Below are positions 49,429 through 59,900 of a stretch of DNA of 64,000 nucleotides, one piece after another (positions within the stretch are counted from its first letter, which is position 1; each line of letters starts with the position of its first letter). The DNA lies in the NCBI GenBank assembly GCA_002482535.1, contig DLGE01000005.1:1-64000 (forward strand), written 5' to 3'. Under the pieces are notes generated by a model. That model did not search any database. It was not told the origin of the DNA and saw only the letters and a program-made list of their open reading frames with translations. The translations under genes and the position numbers were made by a program. The DNA is from Peptococcaceae bacterium UBA7702 (lineage in GTDB: Bacteria; Bacillota; Dehalobacteriia; UBA7702).

Positions 49429-50307
49429 ATGGAAATACTAAGAAACAAAGAAGGTTTCATTTGCGACATGGACGGTGTGATCTACTGTGGCAACCGTCTT
49501 TTGCCCGGCGTTAAAGAATTCGTTCAATGGCTCTACCGGGAAGATAAAAAATTTCTTTTTTTGACGAATTCCAGCGGTTATTCACAGAAGGAGTTACAGC
49601 AGAAATTGTACCGCATGGGATTGGATGTTGATGAGAGCCATTTTTATACCAGCGCTTTGGCAACTGCTAAATTTCTTGCCGGTCAATCACCGGGCTGTAG
49701 CGCTTATGTCATTGGGGAACCGGGGCTGTTCAACGCTTTGTACGACGCAGAGATTACCGTGAACCATGTGGATCCGGAATACGTTGTCATCGGAGAAACC
49801 AGCAACTATAATTACGACAGCATTTGCCAGGCGGTGCGCCACGTATTCAATGGTGCGAAACTCATTGCCACGAATTCCGACCTGACGTATCCGATGGAAA
49901 CCGGCATTGCTCCGGCCTGCGGCGCTCTTTTGGCGCCCATTGAGGCTACCACGAAGCGAAAAGCCTATTATGTGGGGAAACCAAATCCCCTGATGATGCG
50001 CACCGGCCTTAATATGCTGGGCGTTCATTCCGAAAACGCGGTGATCATCGGCGATAGGATGGATACCGATATTGTCGCCGGCATTGAAAGCGGACTCGAC
50101 ACCGTTCTCGTTTTGTCCGGCGTGACCAGCCGCGAAACAATGGAACAATACCCCTACCGTCCCCGCCTGGTCCTGAACCATGTGGGAGAGATCCTCGAAA
50201 CGGTTTTAAAAGAAGTGAGCGAGAAACAGAAAACGCCACAAAAAAATGACAGCGATTTGACGAAGTTGATTTTGTCAAAAACCAATAAAGTTGCCGCCGG
50301 CGCATAA
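49429..50307 (+). CDS. HAD-IIA family sugar/nucleotide phosphatase (NagD/AraL-like)
   Basis: A 292-residue haloacid-dehalogenase phosphatase. Motif I is FICDMDGVIYCG (nucleophile and acid Asp), motif II FLTNSSGYS, the C2 cap lies at about 80-180, the motif III lysine is in YYVGKPNPLMM, and motif IV is IIGDRMDTDIVAG. Class IIA enzymes dephosphorylate small sugar phosphates or nucleotides in the cytosol. AAGGAGG precedes the ATG at 49429. Monocistronic, with a terminator directly after. Confidence 0.9.
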   Translation: MEILRNKEGFICDMDGVIYCGNRLLPGVKEFVQWLYREDKKFLFLTNSSGYSQKELQQKLYRMGLDVDESHFYTSALATAKFLAGQSPGCSAYVIGEPGLFNALYDAEITVNHVDPEYVVIGETSNYNYDSICQAVRHVFNGAKLIATNSDLTYPMETGIAPACGALLAPIEATTKRKAYYVGKPNPLMMRTGLNMLGVHSENAVIIGDRMDTDIVAGIESGLDTVLVLSGVTSRETMEQYPYRPRLVLNHVGEILETVLKEVSEKQKTPQKNDSDLTKLILSKTNKVAAGA

Positions 50308-50324
50308 AAGCGCAAAATACTGAG

Positions 50325-50346
50325 ACAGCCAAAAGGCTGTTTTTTT
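50325..50346 (+). terminator. Terminator of the HAD gene
   Basis: ACAGCC, AAAA loop, GGCTGT, then TTTTTT. Confidence 0.9.
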
Positions 50347-50458
50347 ATTTGCGCAAAAAATTTGCCTGATTTTGGTCAGCTTTTATCACTGATTTTACCG
50401 TCTCAAGCAGGTGTTTTGATTCAGGTTATGACAACATGAAAATATCTTCTAAAATCGA

Positions 50459-50487
50459 TTGTATTTTAAAATCAAGTGTGCTAAAAT
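50459..50487 (+). promoter_or_regulatory. Promoter upstream of the KimA-like gene
   Basis: TTGTAT (50459-50464), 17 bases, TAAAAT (50482-50487). It implies a leader of about 185 bases. Confidence 0.55.
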
Positions 50488-50677
50488 ACGTACCTTAGAA
50501 AAGTTCTTGCAAAAATTGGCTTGGGTGGTGACGGCGTTCGTTTTGGTCTTGCGCATCCCGGTGATAAGAGGATTTTCTTTCCCAGGTACGCGGCGGCGAA
50601 CCCCTAAAACGTTGCCAAGTTGATTTTACTTTTCCGCTCCAATTCAGAAAAGTATGCGAGATAGAAAGTGCCGAAAA
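50488..50677 (+). promoter_or_regulatory. Long structured leader of the KimA-like gene, unassigned
   Basis: The 190-base leader contains CGTACCT (50489-50495) and AGGTACG (50583-50589), which can close a domain of about 85 bases, and a G-rich segment (GGCTTGGGTGGTGACGG). Homologues of this permease are often controlled by c-di-AMP (ydaO-type) riboswitches, but I could not align the ydaO conserved blocks, so the class is open. Confidence 0.35.
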
Positions 50678-52630
50678 ATGAATATCAAAGGTATCCTGTT
50701 GGGCAAACCCCTGAAAAATAATGAGATTAACCACGAGAAACTGTCAAAAGGCTGGGGACTGCCGATTATGGCCAGCGACGCCGTCTCTTCGGTGGCTTAT
50801 GCCGGCGAAGAAATTCTTTTGGTCCTCGTGCCCATTCTCGGTTTGGCTTCCTTTAAGGTGGTGCCCTGGGTCACTCTTCCCATTATTTTACTGTTGCTGA
50901 TTTTGATCGTTTCCTATTCTCAGGTCATCGACCTCTATCCCCAGGGCGGTGGCGCCTATAACGTGACGAAGGAAAACTTAGGCAAAAATCCGTCCCTCGT
51001 GGCGGCAGCTTCCCTGGTGGTGGATTACATCATGACCGTGGCCGTCAGCGTATCTTCCGCGGCGGCGGCGATCACCTCTGCCTTCCCGAGTCTGTTCGAC
51101 TTTAAAGTTCTCATTGCCCTGATTTTCCTGGCTTTGATCACCCTTGGCAATTTACGGGGGGTGCGGGAATCATCTAATCTTTTCGGTATGCCGACCTATA
51201 TCTTTATTTTTTCCATGGGGATTATGATCGTTGTCGGCTTGGTGCGTCTCTTGACAAACTCTATGGAACCGCTAACTTACACGGCAGACAACCCGCATTT
51301 GGTTTCCGAAAATTTTGGCACTTCCATGGCGGCTCTCTCCATCATCCTCGTTCTTCACGCCTTTTCTTCCGGGTGCACGGCGCTGACCGGGGTGGAAGCC
51401 GTTTCCGATGCTACCGATCAATTCAAAACCCCTGCCCAGCATAACGCAAAGGTCGTCCTCTATATGCTGGGTGGCGTATGCTTCTTTATTTTTGGTGGCG
51501 TCATGCTTTTGGAGGTTAGCCTCAAAGTGCTGCCCCTCGATAACGTGACTGTCGTTTCCCAGATCGCCAGCGTCGTTTTCGGCAACACCTATTTTGCCTT
51601 CATGTACTATATCGTCCAGATCTTTACCGCATTCATCTTGGTTCTCGCCGCCAATACGGCTTTTAACGGTCTACCGGCGCTGATGTATATCCTCGCCGGC
51701 GACGGCTTTGTACCCCGGCAATTTGCTACCCGCGGTACGAAATTAAGTTTTTCCAATGGTATCGTCTTCATCTTTATCGTGGCGGGATTGCTGATTTTAG
51801 AATTTAAAGCCAACGTTCATCATATGATCCCCCTCTATACCATCGGTGTTTTTATCTCCTTTACCCTCTGTCAATACGGCATGGTTCGGTGCTGGCTGCG
51901 TTTGCAAGCCAAAGGCTGGCGCCATAAATTGGCCATCAACGGTTTCGGCGCTTTGATGACTTTCGTTGGTACCTGCGTCGTCATTTATAATAAATTCTTG
52001 GAAGGCGCCTGGATGGTAATCATCGCCATCCCCATGATCATGGCCTTCATGATTTACGTCAACAAGCATTACAGCTATGTTGGCGAACAGCTGAAGCTCC
52101 AGCAATTTCATCCCTATTACGAGAACATGCCGGCGGGCTCCTGTCAATGTATTGTGCTCGTCCAAACCATCAATAAATCGCTGTTAAAATCACTGAATTA
52201 CGCCAAAACCATCTCCGACAATGTTACCGCCCTGAATATCTGCCGTTCTCCGGAACAAGGAGAGGCCTTGCGCCGCCAGTGGGAGAACATGCACATTCCC
52301 GTACCGCTGAAAATTGTGGAAACACCGTATCAGGATATCATCAAACCTTTGGATGATTATATCTGGGATCGGGAAAACCGGCTGCAACACGGTGAGTTCA
52401 TATCGGTAATCATCATCAAATTTCTTTCGGATCATTGGTACGACAGCTTCCTTCATAATCAGACCACTTACTTCATTGAACACACGCTGTCAAAACATAA
52501 GAACGTTTCCACGACGATTTTACCCTTCCATTACCACCCCGAAATAGCGAAGTTTGATAAAGGGCAAGAACAGACCGTGGTCACTTTAACGGATTTGGTG
52601 GAACGCGACAGTAGAAAAATCAATCACTAA
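50678..52630 (+). CDS. kimA: KimA/YdaO-type potassium-proton symporter (APC family)
   Basis: A ~650-residue transporter with about twelve helices and a cytosolic C-terminal domain. The opening GWGLPIMASDAVSSVAYAGEEILLVL and the sequence YPQGGGAYNVTKENLGKNPSLVAAASL match the KimA group, as do the total length and the UspA-like tail (CQCIVLVQTINKSLLKSLNYA). KimA imports potassium with protons and is controlled by c-di-AMP in Bacillus. The start is uncertain: ATG 50678 begins the conserved region, while ATG 50654 adds eight residues; neither has a strong ribosome site. Confidence 0.8.
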   Translation: MNIKGILLGKPLKNNEINHEKLSKGWGLPIMASDAVSSVAYAGEEILLVLVPILGLASFKVVPWVTLPIILLLLILIVSYSQVIDLYPQGGGAYNVTKENLGKNPSLVAAASLVVDYIMTVAVSVSSAAAAITSAFPSLFDFKVLIALIFLALITLGNLRGVRESSNLFGMPTYIFIFSMGIMIVVGLVRLLTNSMEPLTYTADNPHLVSENFGTSMAALSIILVLHAFSSGCTALTGVEAVSDATDQFKTPAQHNAKVVLYMLGGVCFFIFGGVMLLEVSLKVLPLDNVTVVSQIASVVFGNTYFAFMYYIVQIFTAFILVLAANTAFNGLPALMYILAGDGFVPRQFATRGTKLSFSNGIVFIFIVAGLLILEFKANVHHMIPLYTIGVFISFTLCQYGMVRCWLRLQAKGWRHKLAINGFGALMTFVGTCVVIYNKFLEGAWMVIIAIPMIMAFMIYVNKHYSYVGEQLKLQQFHPYYENMPAGSCQCIVLVQTINKSLLKSLNYAKTISDNVTALNICRSPEQGEALRRQWENMHIPVPLKIVETPYQDIIKPLDDYIWDRENRLQHGEFISVIIIKFLSDHWYDSFLHNQTTYFIEHTLSKHKNVSTTILPFHYHPEIAKFDKGQEQTVVTLTDLVERDSRKINH

Positions 52631-52652
52631 TAGGGCAACAATGAAATCTGAT

Positions 52653-52676
52653 CAACAGGTGTATATACACCTGTTG
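52653..52676. promoter_or_regulatory. 24-bp perfect palindrome, likely NiaR operator
   Basis: CAACAGGTGTAT followed by its exact reverse complement. It overlaps the -35 box of the niaR-nad promoter. NiaR regulators bind palindromes at nad and niacin-transport genes, and this position suits repression. It may double as a terminator hairpin for kimA, because CTTTTTT follows. Confidence 0.7.
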
Positions 52677-52702
52677 CTTTTTTCGACTTTTCGGTGTATA
52701 AT
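52674..52702 (+). promoter_or_regulatory. Promoter of the niaR-nadABC operon
   Basis: TTGCTT (52674-52679), 17 bases, TATAAT (52697-52702). The -35 box shares three bases with the palindrome. Confidence 0.75.
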
Positions 52703-52769
52703 GGCGATAATATTTGAGCTGCCCCGTTTTTTTTTGCCCGAGGCGGCAACGGAAAGTGTAGCATAGCAT

Positions 52770-53285
52770 ATGGACGCTTCAGTGCGCAGGAAAAAAATCG
52801 CGGAACTCATCGCAGCCTCCCCAACACCCCTCACCGGCAACGAGCTTGCCGGTGTGATGAAGGTCACGCGTCAAGTCGTGGTACAGGATATCGCTTTGCT
52901 CAGGGCCGGCGGCTCACCGATTATCGCCACGCCGTCGGGGTATATGATTCTCGAACAGGTGGTCAAGGGACGGGCCTTAAAAGTTTTCCCTTGCCGTCAT
53001 AATTCCCTTGAAAAAGCCGAAGAAGAATTGATGATCATGGTGGAAAACGGCGGTAAGGTCAGAGATGTCATCATCGAGCACCCGGTTTACGGCGAAATTT
53101 CCGGAACCCTGAATCTTTCCACTGTGATGGCGGTGAAAAACCTGATCCAACGTTTAAGACAGAAAGACGCCCAGATGCTTTCTTTTACCACCGACGGCGT
53201 TCATCTGCACACCGTGGAAGCCGCTACGGAAGAAGAACTAACAAAAATCGAAAATGAACTACGGAGCGCGGGAATTTTGATTTAG
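52770..53285 (+). CDS. niaR: NAD biosynthesis repressor NiaR (YrxA)
   Basis: A 171-residue repressor: N-terminal HTH_11 domain (RRKKIAELIAASPTPLTGNEL, VTRQVVVQDIALLRAGG) and a C-terminal 3H domain named for its histidines, here in FPCRHNS, IIEHPVYGEISGTLNL and DGVHLHTVE, which bind metal and nicotinic acid. With niacin present it represses NAD synthesis and niacin-uptake genes. It heads the nad operon, so it regulates itself. Confidence 0.93.
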   Translation: MDASVRRKKIAELIAASPTPLTGNELAGVMKVTRQVVVQDIALLRAGGSPIIATPSGYMILEQVVKGRALKVFPCRHNSLEKAEEELMIMVENGGKVRDVIIEHPVYGEISGTLNLSTVMAVKNLIQRLRQKDAQMLSFTTDGVHLHTVEAATEEELTKIENELRSAGILI

Positions 53286-53325
53286 ACGGAAAACCCCGAA
53301 TCCCTGATGTGAAAGGAATTTATTG

Positions 53326-54228
53326 ATGGAATTAACCAAAGAGATCCAGAAATTAAAAGAAGAAAGAAATGCCCTGATTCTTGCCCACTTATATCAGTGG
53401 CCGGAAATTCAAGACATCGCCGACTTTGTCGGTGATTCGCTGGATCTCAGCCGCAAAGCCCGGGATACCGAGGCTGATGTGATCGTTTTTTGCGGCGTCT
53501 GGTTTATGGCGGAAACTGCCAAAATCCTCAATCCCCGCAAAACCGTTTTGATTCCCCAGCCGAACGCCGGCTGTCCCATGGCGGATATGGTCACTGCCGA
53601 AGATGTTTTGGCTTTGAGAGAAAAATATCCTGAGGCCGCTGTGGTTTGCTATGTCAATTCCAGCGCCGCCGTGAAAGCGGTCAGCGATATCTGCTGCACT
53701 TCCTCAAATGCCATTCAGGTCGTGAAATCTCTCCAAGAGAATCAGGTTATTTTCGTCCCTGACCGCAATTTGGGACATTATATTTCTCGTTTTGTGCCGG
53801 AAAAACAGTTTATTTTATATGAGGGTTATTGCCCCACCCACGAAAAGATCAGTCTGGAAGATGTTCATAAAGTCAGGGCGGCTCGGCCCAACGCCCCGGT
53901 TCTCGTACATCCCGAGTGTCGTCCCGAGGTGGTGGACGCTGCTGATTTTGTGGGAAGTACCCGGGAAATCATCGATTACGCCACCGCTGCCAAAGAACAA
54001 GAGATGGTGATCGGCACGGAAATCGGCGTACTGCACCGCTTACAGACACGAAACCCCGAAAAACGCTTCTATTCTTTACATGCGGCCATTGTATGTCCGA
54101 ATATGAAAAAGAATCAATTGGTTAGCGTCCGCGATGCGCTCCTTCATATGCAACATCAAATGGAACTCCCCAATGAAATCAGGGACAAAGCGGCGGTTAG
54201 CCTTAGGCGCATGATGTCCCTTTGCTAA
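53326..54228 (+). CDS. nadA: Quinolinate synthase A
   Basis: A 300-residue [4Fe-4S] enzyme that condenses iminoaspartate with dihydroxyacetone phosphate to quinolinate. Conserved blocks are ILAHLYQWPEIQDIADFVGDSL, GCPMADM, CYVNSSAAVKAVSDICCTSSNA (cluster Cys), HPECRPEV (cluster Cys) and the late CPNMKKN. ATG at 53326 follows AAAGGAA. It partners with nadB next door, whose product iminoaspartate is unstable. Confidence 0.96.
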   Translation: MELTKEIQKLKEERNALILAHLYQWPEIQDIADFVGDSLDLSRKARDTEADVIVFCGVWFMAETAKILNPRKTVLIPQPNAGCPMADMVTAEDVLALREKYPEAAVVCYVNSSAAVKAVSDICCTSSNAIQVVKSLQENQVIFVPDRNLGHYISRFVPEKQFILYEGYCPTHEKISLEDVHKVRAARPNAPVLVHPECRPEVVDAADFVGSTREIIDYATAAKEQEMVIGTEIGVLHRLQTRNPEKRFYSLHAAIVCPNMKKNQLVSVRDALLHMQHQMELPNEIRDKAAVSLRRMMSLC

Positions 54229-54248
54229 GTTTGTGGAAAAGAGTGAAT

Positions 54249-55835
54249 ATGAGGCGATATTTGACAAATTTTAATCTAAATGATAGGAACCGGTTTTCCT
54301 GTGATGTCGTGATCGTCGGCTGCGGCGCGGCGGGGCTTTATACCGCTTTGCAGCTGGATCCGAAACTTTCCTGTGCCCTGCTGAACAAAGCCGGTGTGGA
54401 ACGCTGCGATTCCATGTATGCCCAAGGCGGTATCGCTGCTGTCAGCGAAGAAAACGATTTGAGCTTTTTAGACCACAAGGAAAAGCATTTTCACGATACC
54501 CTGGTGGCCGGGGCGGGGCATTGCAAGGAAGCCGCCGTTCGCGTCCTGGTGGAGGAAGCCTGGGCTAATATTGAGGAGCTGTTGCGTTACGGAGTTCCCT
54601 TCGACGCGGCAAAGGGCCGTTTTCTGCTGACCCGGGAGGGTGGCCACAGCGAAAACCGCATCCTTCATTGCGGCGGCGACGCCACGGGGAAATACCTGAC
54701 CCGCCGACTTTATGAGCTTGCCGCGGCCCGGCCCGGGCTTACATTCTTTAACGGCATGTGCCTTTGCGATATCGTCACCGATGAGGACGCTGTTTACGGT
54801 GTCACGGCCATGGATCAAAACGGTGTTCCCTGTTATTTTGCCGCCGCCAAAGTGGTGATCGCCACCGGCGGCATCGGCCAGATTTATGAGAAGAGCACCA
54901 ATGACCGCTGCCTTTCCGGGGACGGCATCGCCGCGGCCCGCCGGGGCGGCGCTGTTTTGCAGGATATGGAATTCGTCCAGTTTCACCCTACCGCCTTTCT
55001 CTATCCTGATGAGAGCGGCCGCTATTTTCTGATTTCCGAATCCCTGCGAGGGGAGGGGGGCATCCTCCGAAATCATCGGGGGGAGGCTTTTATGGATCAG
55101 GTACACCCCCTGAAAGATCTGGCGCCCAGGGATATCGTCGCCCGGGCCATTGACGCGGAGATGAAAAAAAAGGGCAGCCCCCACGTCTATCTGGATATGA
55201 CCAAAACAGAGGCAGACGTCCTGCAAAAGCGGTTTCCCACGATTTACGATGCCTGTTTGGCCAAAGGCATCGACATGGCCAAAGAATGGATTCCCGTTTT
55301 GCCGGTGCAGCATTATTTCATGGGCGGCATTCAGACGGATCTCAACGGTAAAACGAATCTTGATGGTCTCTACGCCTGCGGCGAAGCCGCCTGTACCGGG
55401 GTACATGGCGCCAACCGTCTGGCCAGCAATTCTTTGCTGGAATGCCTCGTTTTTGGCCGGCGCTGCGCCCGCCATATCAACGGCGCTGCCCCTGTTCGCC
55501 CCAAAGAAGAAAGGGGCGAACGAGGGAAAGGGGAAAAAGGGATTTTTGCTGACTTTGTAGACTATGACCGGGAGATCCGTTTTCTGATGACCGGAGACTG
55601 CGGCATTGTCCGTCACGGCACCGCTTTGGCAAAAGCCGCTTCACGTCTGAAGGAAATCGTTTCGGAGCTGGATGCGGCGGCATTGGTGACAACGGCGGCG
55701 GTTACCACCCACCATAAGGCCCTCGTCGCCAAAGAGGTTTTGGAGGCCGCTTTGGCCCGGAAAGAGAGTCTGGGCGCCCATGAACGCAGTGATGAAACAA
55801 GGCAGGGAGGGAACGAAAATGGAATATCCTTATGA
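54249..55835 (+). CDS. nadB: L-aspartate oxidase
   Basis: A ~528-residue FAD enzyme oxidising aspartate to iminoaspartate. The dinucleotide loop is VVIVGCGAAGLYTALQL; SMYAQGGIAAV, EGGHSENRILHCGGDATG, QFHPTAFLYPD, RDIVARAID and HYFMGGIQTDLNGKT are NadB landmarks. The first Met codon after GGAAAAGAGTG is at 54249; the gene follows nadA closely. The C-terminal helical domain is a little shorter than in E. coli. Confidence 0.95.
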   Translation: MRRYLTNFNLNDRNRFSCDVVIVGCGAAGLYTALQLDPKLSCALLNKAGVERCDSMYAQGGIAAVSEENDLSFLDHKEKHFHDTLVAGAGHCKEAAVRVLVEEAWANIEELLRYGVPFDAAKGRFLLTREGGHSENRILHCGGDATGKYLTRRLYELAAARPGLTFFNGMCLCDIVTDEDAVYGVTAMDQNGVPCYFAAAKVVIATGGIGQIYEKSTNDRCLSGDGIAAARRGGAVLQDMEFVQFHPTAFLYPDESGRYFLISESLRGEGGILRNHRGEAFMDQVHPLKDLAPRDIVARAIDAEMKKKGSPHVYLDMTKTEADVLQKRFPTIYDACLAKGIDMAKEWIPVLPVQHYFMGGIQTDLNGKTNLDGLYACGEAACTGVHGANRLASNSLLECLVFGRRCARHINGAAPVRPKEERGERGKGEKGIFADFVDYDREIRFLMTGDCGIVRHGTALAKAASRLKEIVSELDAAALVTTAAVTTHHKALVAKEVLEAALARKESLGAHERSDETRQGGNENGISL

Positions 55836-56673
55836 TGAGCTGAATGATGAGCTGATCAAGGGGGCTTTACGGGAAGATATCGGCAGCGGCGATATCACCA
55901 CCCGGGCCACGGTGTCGCCGGCGGCTTTGGCTCGGGGTAAGTTTATCGCCAAAGAAGAGGGCGTGGTTTGCGGCCTTCCCATTTTGGCCCGGGTTTTTGA
56001 ACTCCTCGACGGTGATGTCCTGGTCACCCCGAAGGTCGGCGAAGGGGATGCGGTGCAAAAAGGCGACGTGATCGCCGAAATTTCCGGTCCCGCCGCGGTG
56101 ATCTTAACCGGGGAACGGGTGGCCCTCAATTTTTTGCAGCTGCTTTCCGCGATTGCCACCCGGACCAGGGACGCGGTGGAACAGGTGGCGGACACCAAAG
56201 CGGTGATCACCGACACCCGAAAAACCGTGCCGGGACTGCGCTCTTTGGCGAAATACGCGGTGCGTGTCGGCGGCGGCCGCAACCACCGTTTTCATTTGAC
56301 CGACGGTATCTTGATCAAAGATAATCACATTGTGGCCGCGGGAGGCCTTTGTCAGGCAGTGACAAAAGCCAGAGAGGCTGCTTCCCATCTTCTTAAAATC
56401 GAGGTGGAGGCGGAGACCTTTGCCCAGATCGAAGAGGCGCTCTCCTGTCACGCTGACGTGATCATGCTGGACAACATGAGCTTGGAGGAGATGAAAAAAG
56501 CCGTTGCTTTGATCAACGGCAGGGCTTTGGTGGAGGCCTCCGGCAATATGGGAGAAAGGGATTTGAAAGCGGTGGCCGCCACCGGCGTAGATCTCATTTC
56601 CGTCGGCGCCTTGACCCACAGCATCCGCGCCATGGATATTTCCCTAAGGTTTACCCTGAACGGCAACCTTTGA
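55819..56673 (+). CDS. nadC: Quinolinate phosphoribosyltransferase
   Basis: A 284-residue type II phosphoribosyltransferase making nicotinate mononucleotide from quinolinate and PRPP. Landmarks are LREDIGSGDITTRATV, FLQLLSAIATRTR, ITDTRKTVPGLRSLAKYAVRVGGG, LIKDNHI, EVEAETFAQIEEAL and ISVGALTHS. The ATG at 55819 lies 17 bases before the end of nadB, behind GGGAGG, so translation is coupled. Last gene of niaR-nadA-nadB-nadC. Confidence 0.96.
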   Translation: MEYPYDELNDELIKGALREDIGSGDITTRATVSPAALARGKFIAKEEGVVCGLPILARVFELLDGDVLVTPKVGEGDAVQKGDVIAEISGPAAVILTGERVALNFLQLLSAIATRTRDAVEQVADTKAVITDTRKTVPGLRSLAKYAVRVGGGRNHRFHLTDGILIKDNHIVAAGGLCQAVTKAREAASHLLKIEVEAETFAQIEEALSCHADVIMLDNMSLEEMKKAVALINGRALVEASGNMGERDLKAVAATGVDLISVGALTHSIRAMDISLRFTLNGNL

Positions 56674-56755
56674 CCCCGCCGCTCCTTTGAGGATCGCGGG
56701 AAACACCTGCCAATTATCTTCATAAAATGAAATTTTCGGCATCACTGTCATGAAA

Positions 56756-56795
56756 AAGCCGGCTTCTGATTGTTCAGCGGAAGCCGGTTTCTTTT
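56756..56795 (+). terminator. Terminator of the nad operon
   Basis: AAGCCGGCTTC (56756-56766) pairs, with one G-U, with GAAGCCGGTTT (56780-56790), followed by CTTTTG. Confidence 0.85.
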
Positions 56796-56945
56796 GTGGA
56801 CTGTCTTCTTTGTTTGGACACTCTATGGCCATGAAAAGGTGCGAAAACCCGTGATTGCAAAAGGGCGAAGGCGGATCTATAATCAAAATAGAATGTGTTT
56901 TGTGCCACACTGTGGCAATACTGACGAATGGAGGTCATACAAGGT

Positions 56946-59900
56946 ATGAAAAAAATTTCTACCATCTTTTCCTTTTTTACTGTATTCTGCCTGCTATTGA
57001 CGGTAAGCGCCGGTGTAAGGGCCGAGGATGAGGCGGTGTTTTATGTCGGCAACACCAATGTTACTGCCGTTGAGGAGGGTACCACCTACTGGCAAAAGGA
57101 TGAAGGGGACGGTCCGGCCACGGAATTTACCCAAACGGGAGCCGCCGCCGGCAATTGTCTGTTTTCCGTAACCTATGACGCCGCGGAGGGTTATACCCTG
57201 AGCGTTGACGGTTTGGACGTTACGACCTATGGCGTCCACAGCGCCGGCGGCTCAACGCATCAAGGCGGCATCCTCTGTCTGTCCGATCTGGATATCCTGG
57301 TCAACGACGGCGGTTTGTCGGTGACGGAAACTGCCGCCGCTGTATCGGGTATTTATGTTAACGGCGCCTTGGATATTGCGGGAACAGGGGATCTGACGGT
57401 CAGTTCCGCTTATATTGCCGTTAACACAGCGCTCACCGGTGACGTCGGCGGGGAGGTTGCCCTGTCGTGCACCGGTGCTATACCGACTGTCGTTGGTAAT
57501 CTATCCCTTACGGCAGGTGGGGATATCCGTCTCACCAGCGCGAATTTTTTTGCCGTCTCCGGGAATACCGAACTCACTTCGGAAAACGGTGGAGTTACGG
57601 TAAGCGCGTCGAGTAGCAATCCAGCCATGATCGGCAATCTTACGGTAGAAGCCTATGACGATGTGACCCTTGAAAACAAGGGAACGGGCAGTATCGTGCA
57701 GGGTACTGCGGAGATCACTTCCCAAAACGGTGGGATCACAGGGCATTCCCAGGGCGCCTCCTCTCCCGCTTTTATTGGCGCCACGGAAATGACGGCGAAA
57801 GGCGCGATCAATTTGATAAATGAAGAGCATATGGTTTTTACCAGCTCCGCAGATTTGACATCAGAAAATGATCGCATCATGGTTAGCGGCGACAGCGCTA
57901 ATCCGGTCATTGCCGCTACCGCCACGATCAGCGCTTACGGCGATGTCACCGTTTTAAATACAGATAGCGGTATGGTAATGGGCAGTGCGGCGAATTTAAC
58001 CTCTACGATGGGGAGTGTAACAGTGACTTCGGCGTCGAACGCTCCCACCATTGTCGGCACGGCAGCGATTACCGCGAAAGCGGATATTATCGTCCATAAT
58101 GATGTTGGAGCGGCCGTGGGCAGCAATGCCACTTTGAACTCCAGCGCAGGGAAAGTAAGTGTGATCGGGAATACGGTGAACAGTCCGGTCATAGTGGGAA
58201 GCGCAACCGTCCAGGCCCAAGGTGACATTGGGATTACCTGTGCGGCGGCGGGGGGATTCGCCGTTGGTAATTCGGCAAATTTGACCTCCGACAACGGTAA
58301 GGTTACGCTATCTTGCGATGCCAATGCTCCCTTGGTGGCAGGTGATGCGAAGATTACGGCCAAAGGCAACGTTTCCCTCACCAATCAAGGCAACAATGGT
58401 ATGGCAATTTCTAATGATACCGATATCACCTCAACGGCGGGGACAGTTACGCTGAGCAGTGCGATCATCGCACCTGAAACGGAATCCACTGCGGAAATCA
58501 CGGCGTACGGTGATATTATCCTGACCGCGACGGCAGAGGGCGGTAACGGTTTCTGTATTGGCGGTGCTGCGGATTTTACCTCACAGCACGGCTCCATTGA
58601 TTTATCGGGAAACAGTACGAACCCGCTCTTTATTGGCGCGGCTACCCTGTGTGCGGCAACGGATCTTTCCGCGGTCAATGGAGGCAGCGGCGCGGTTTTT
58701 GCGGGAAGCGCAAGTTTGGCGGCAAAGAACGGTGACATCAATGTTACCTCCGCCGGAAATGTTGCGGCCAACGGCATCGTCACGGTGAATTTGGGCGCTT
58801 TGGCGAAGGCTGCCACCTTCACTGCGGCGACTTGCGCCGATCCCGCCGGTTTTGCCTGTGATATGCTGGCCTACCGTGTGTTCGGCGGCGCCGACAAGGA
58901 GCATCTGGCGGCAGTTTCTCTTACCGACGCGAAGAACTATGCCTGCGTCCAATTTCAGTTGGCCCTCGGTGTGACGGCGGGCAGCACGAATTTGGGCGAT
59001 TTTACCGATCACGGCTCCGGTCACTATACCGTCACTGCTGCTGATGCTCTCACCTATGAACAGGGCGGCACGTTGGCAAAAGGTGTTTATCTCGGCGTTT
59101 ACTTTAACGGCTTAAGCGGCGTAAACGGTACGGATTATTACCTCTCCTACGGCGACAGCGCCGGTGTCACCTGGGATGAACATAAAAAAATCACCGCCAA
59201 TGGCAGTGAAGCGGATCCCAGTTTATACATGAATCTGATCGACGGTGAAAAAACAGTATACGTCTATTTTGACGCTGACGGCGCCGCGGTCCATTGCCCC
59301 GGTATTGTCCTCTCACTGCAATATCAAATTCCCGACGGCGCCGCCTATCATGACGGTGCAAAGGACTTCACTTGGAATGGCGATTCTTGGGTTCAGCAGG
59401 TGAACAATCCCTTCCGCGATGTCCTTGAAGGCCGCTGGTATGTTGACGATGTCCTGTATGTTTACGAAAAAGGGCTGATGATTGGTACCGGAGAAGATAC
59501 CTTCAGCCCCGGCGATTATATCACCCGCGGCGCGATCGTCACGATCTTATGGCGGCTGGAAGGAAAACCCGTTGCTGCCTCTGCCGTTTCCTTTGCCGAT
59601 GTGGCAGACGGTGCGTATTATGCCCCTGCCGTAGTCTGGGCGGCGGAACATAACCTGGTCAAAGGCTACGGCCAGGACAAATTCGGCCCGAAAGATGTGA
59701 TCACAAGAGAGCAATTTGCCACGATCCTTTACCGTTACGCGGTTTACAAAGGGTATGACGTCAGCGGCAGCGCCGATCTGAGCGGTTTCACCGACGCCGG
59801 CCATATCAGCGCCTACGCGCTGCCCGCGGTGAAATGGGCCAATGCCAACGGTTTGATGAACGGCACTTCCGCTGCGCATCTCAGTCCTCAAAACGGCGCC

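Noticed and set aside
50488..50677. Firm call of a ydaO c-di-AMP riboswitch
   Set aside because: The expected conserved blocks could not be aligned by eye; left as an unassigned leader.
54468..55616. 382-codon minus-strand frame opposite nadB
   Set aside because: It mirrors the nadB codons; the plus-strand reading has the full L-aspartate oxidase motif set.
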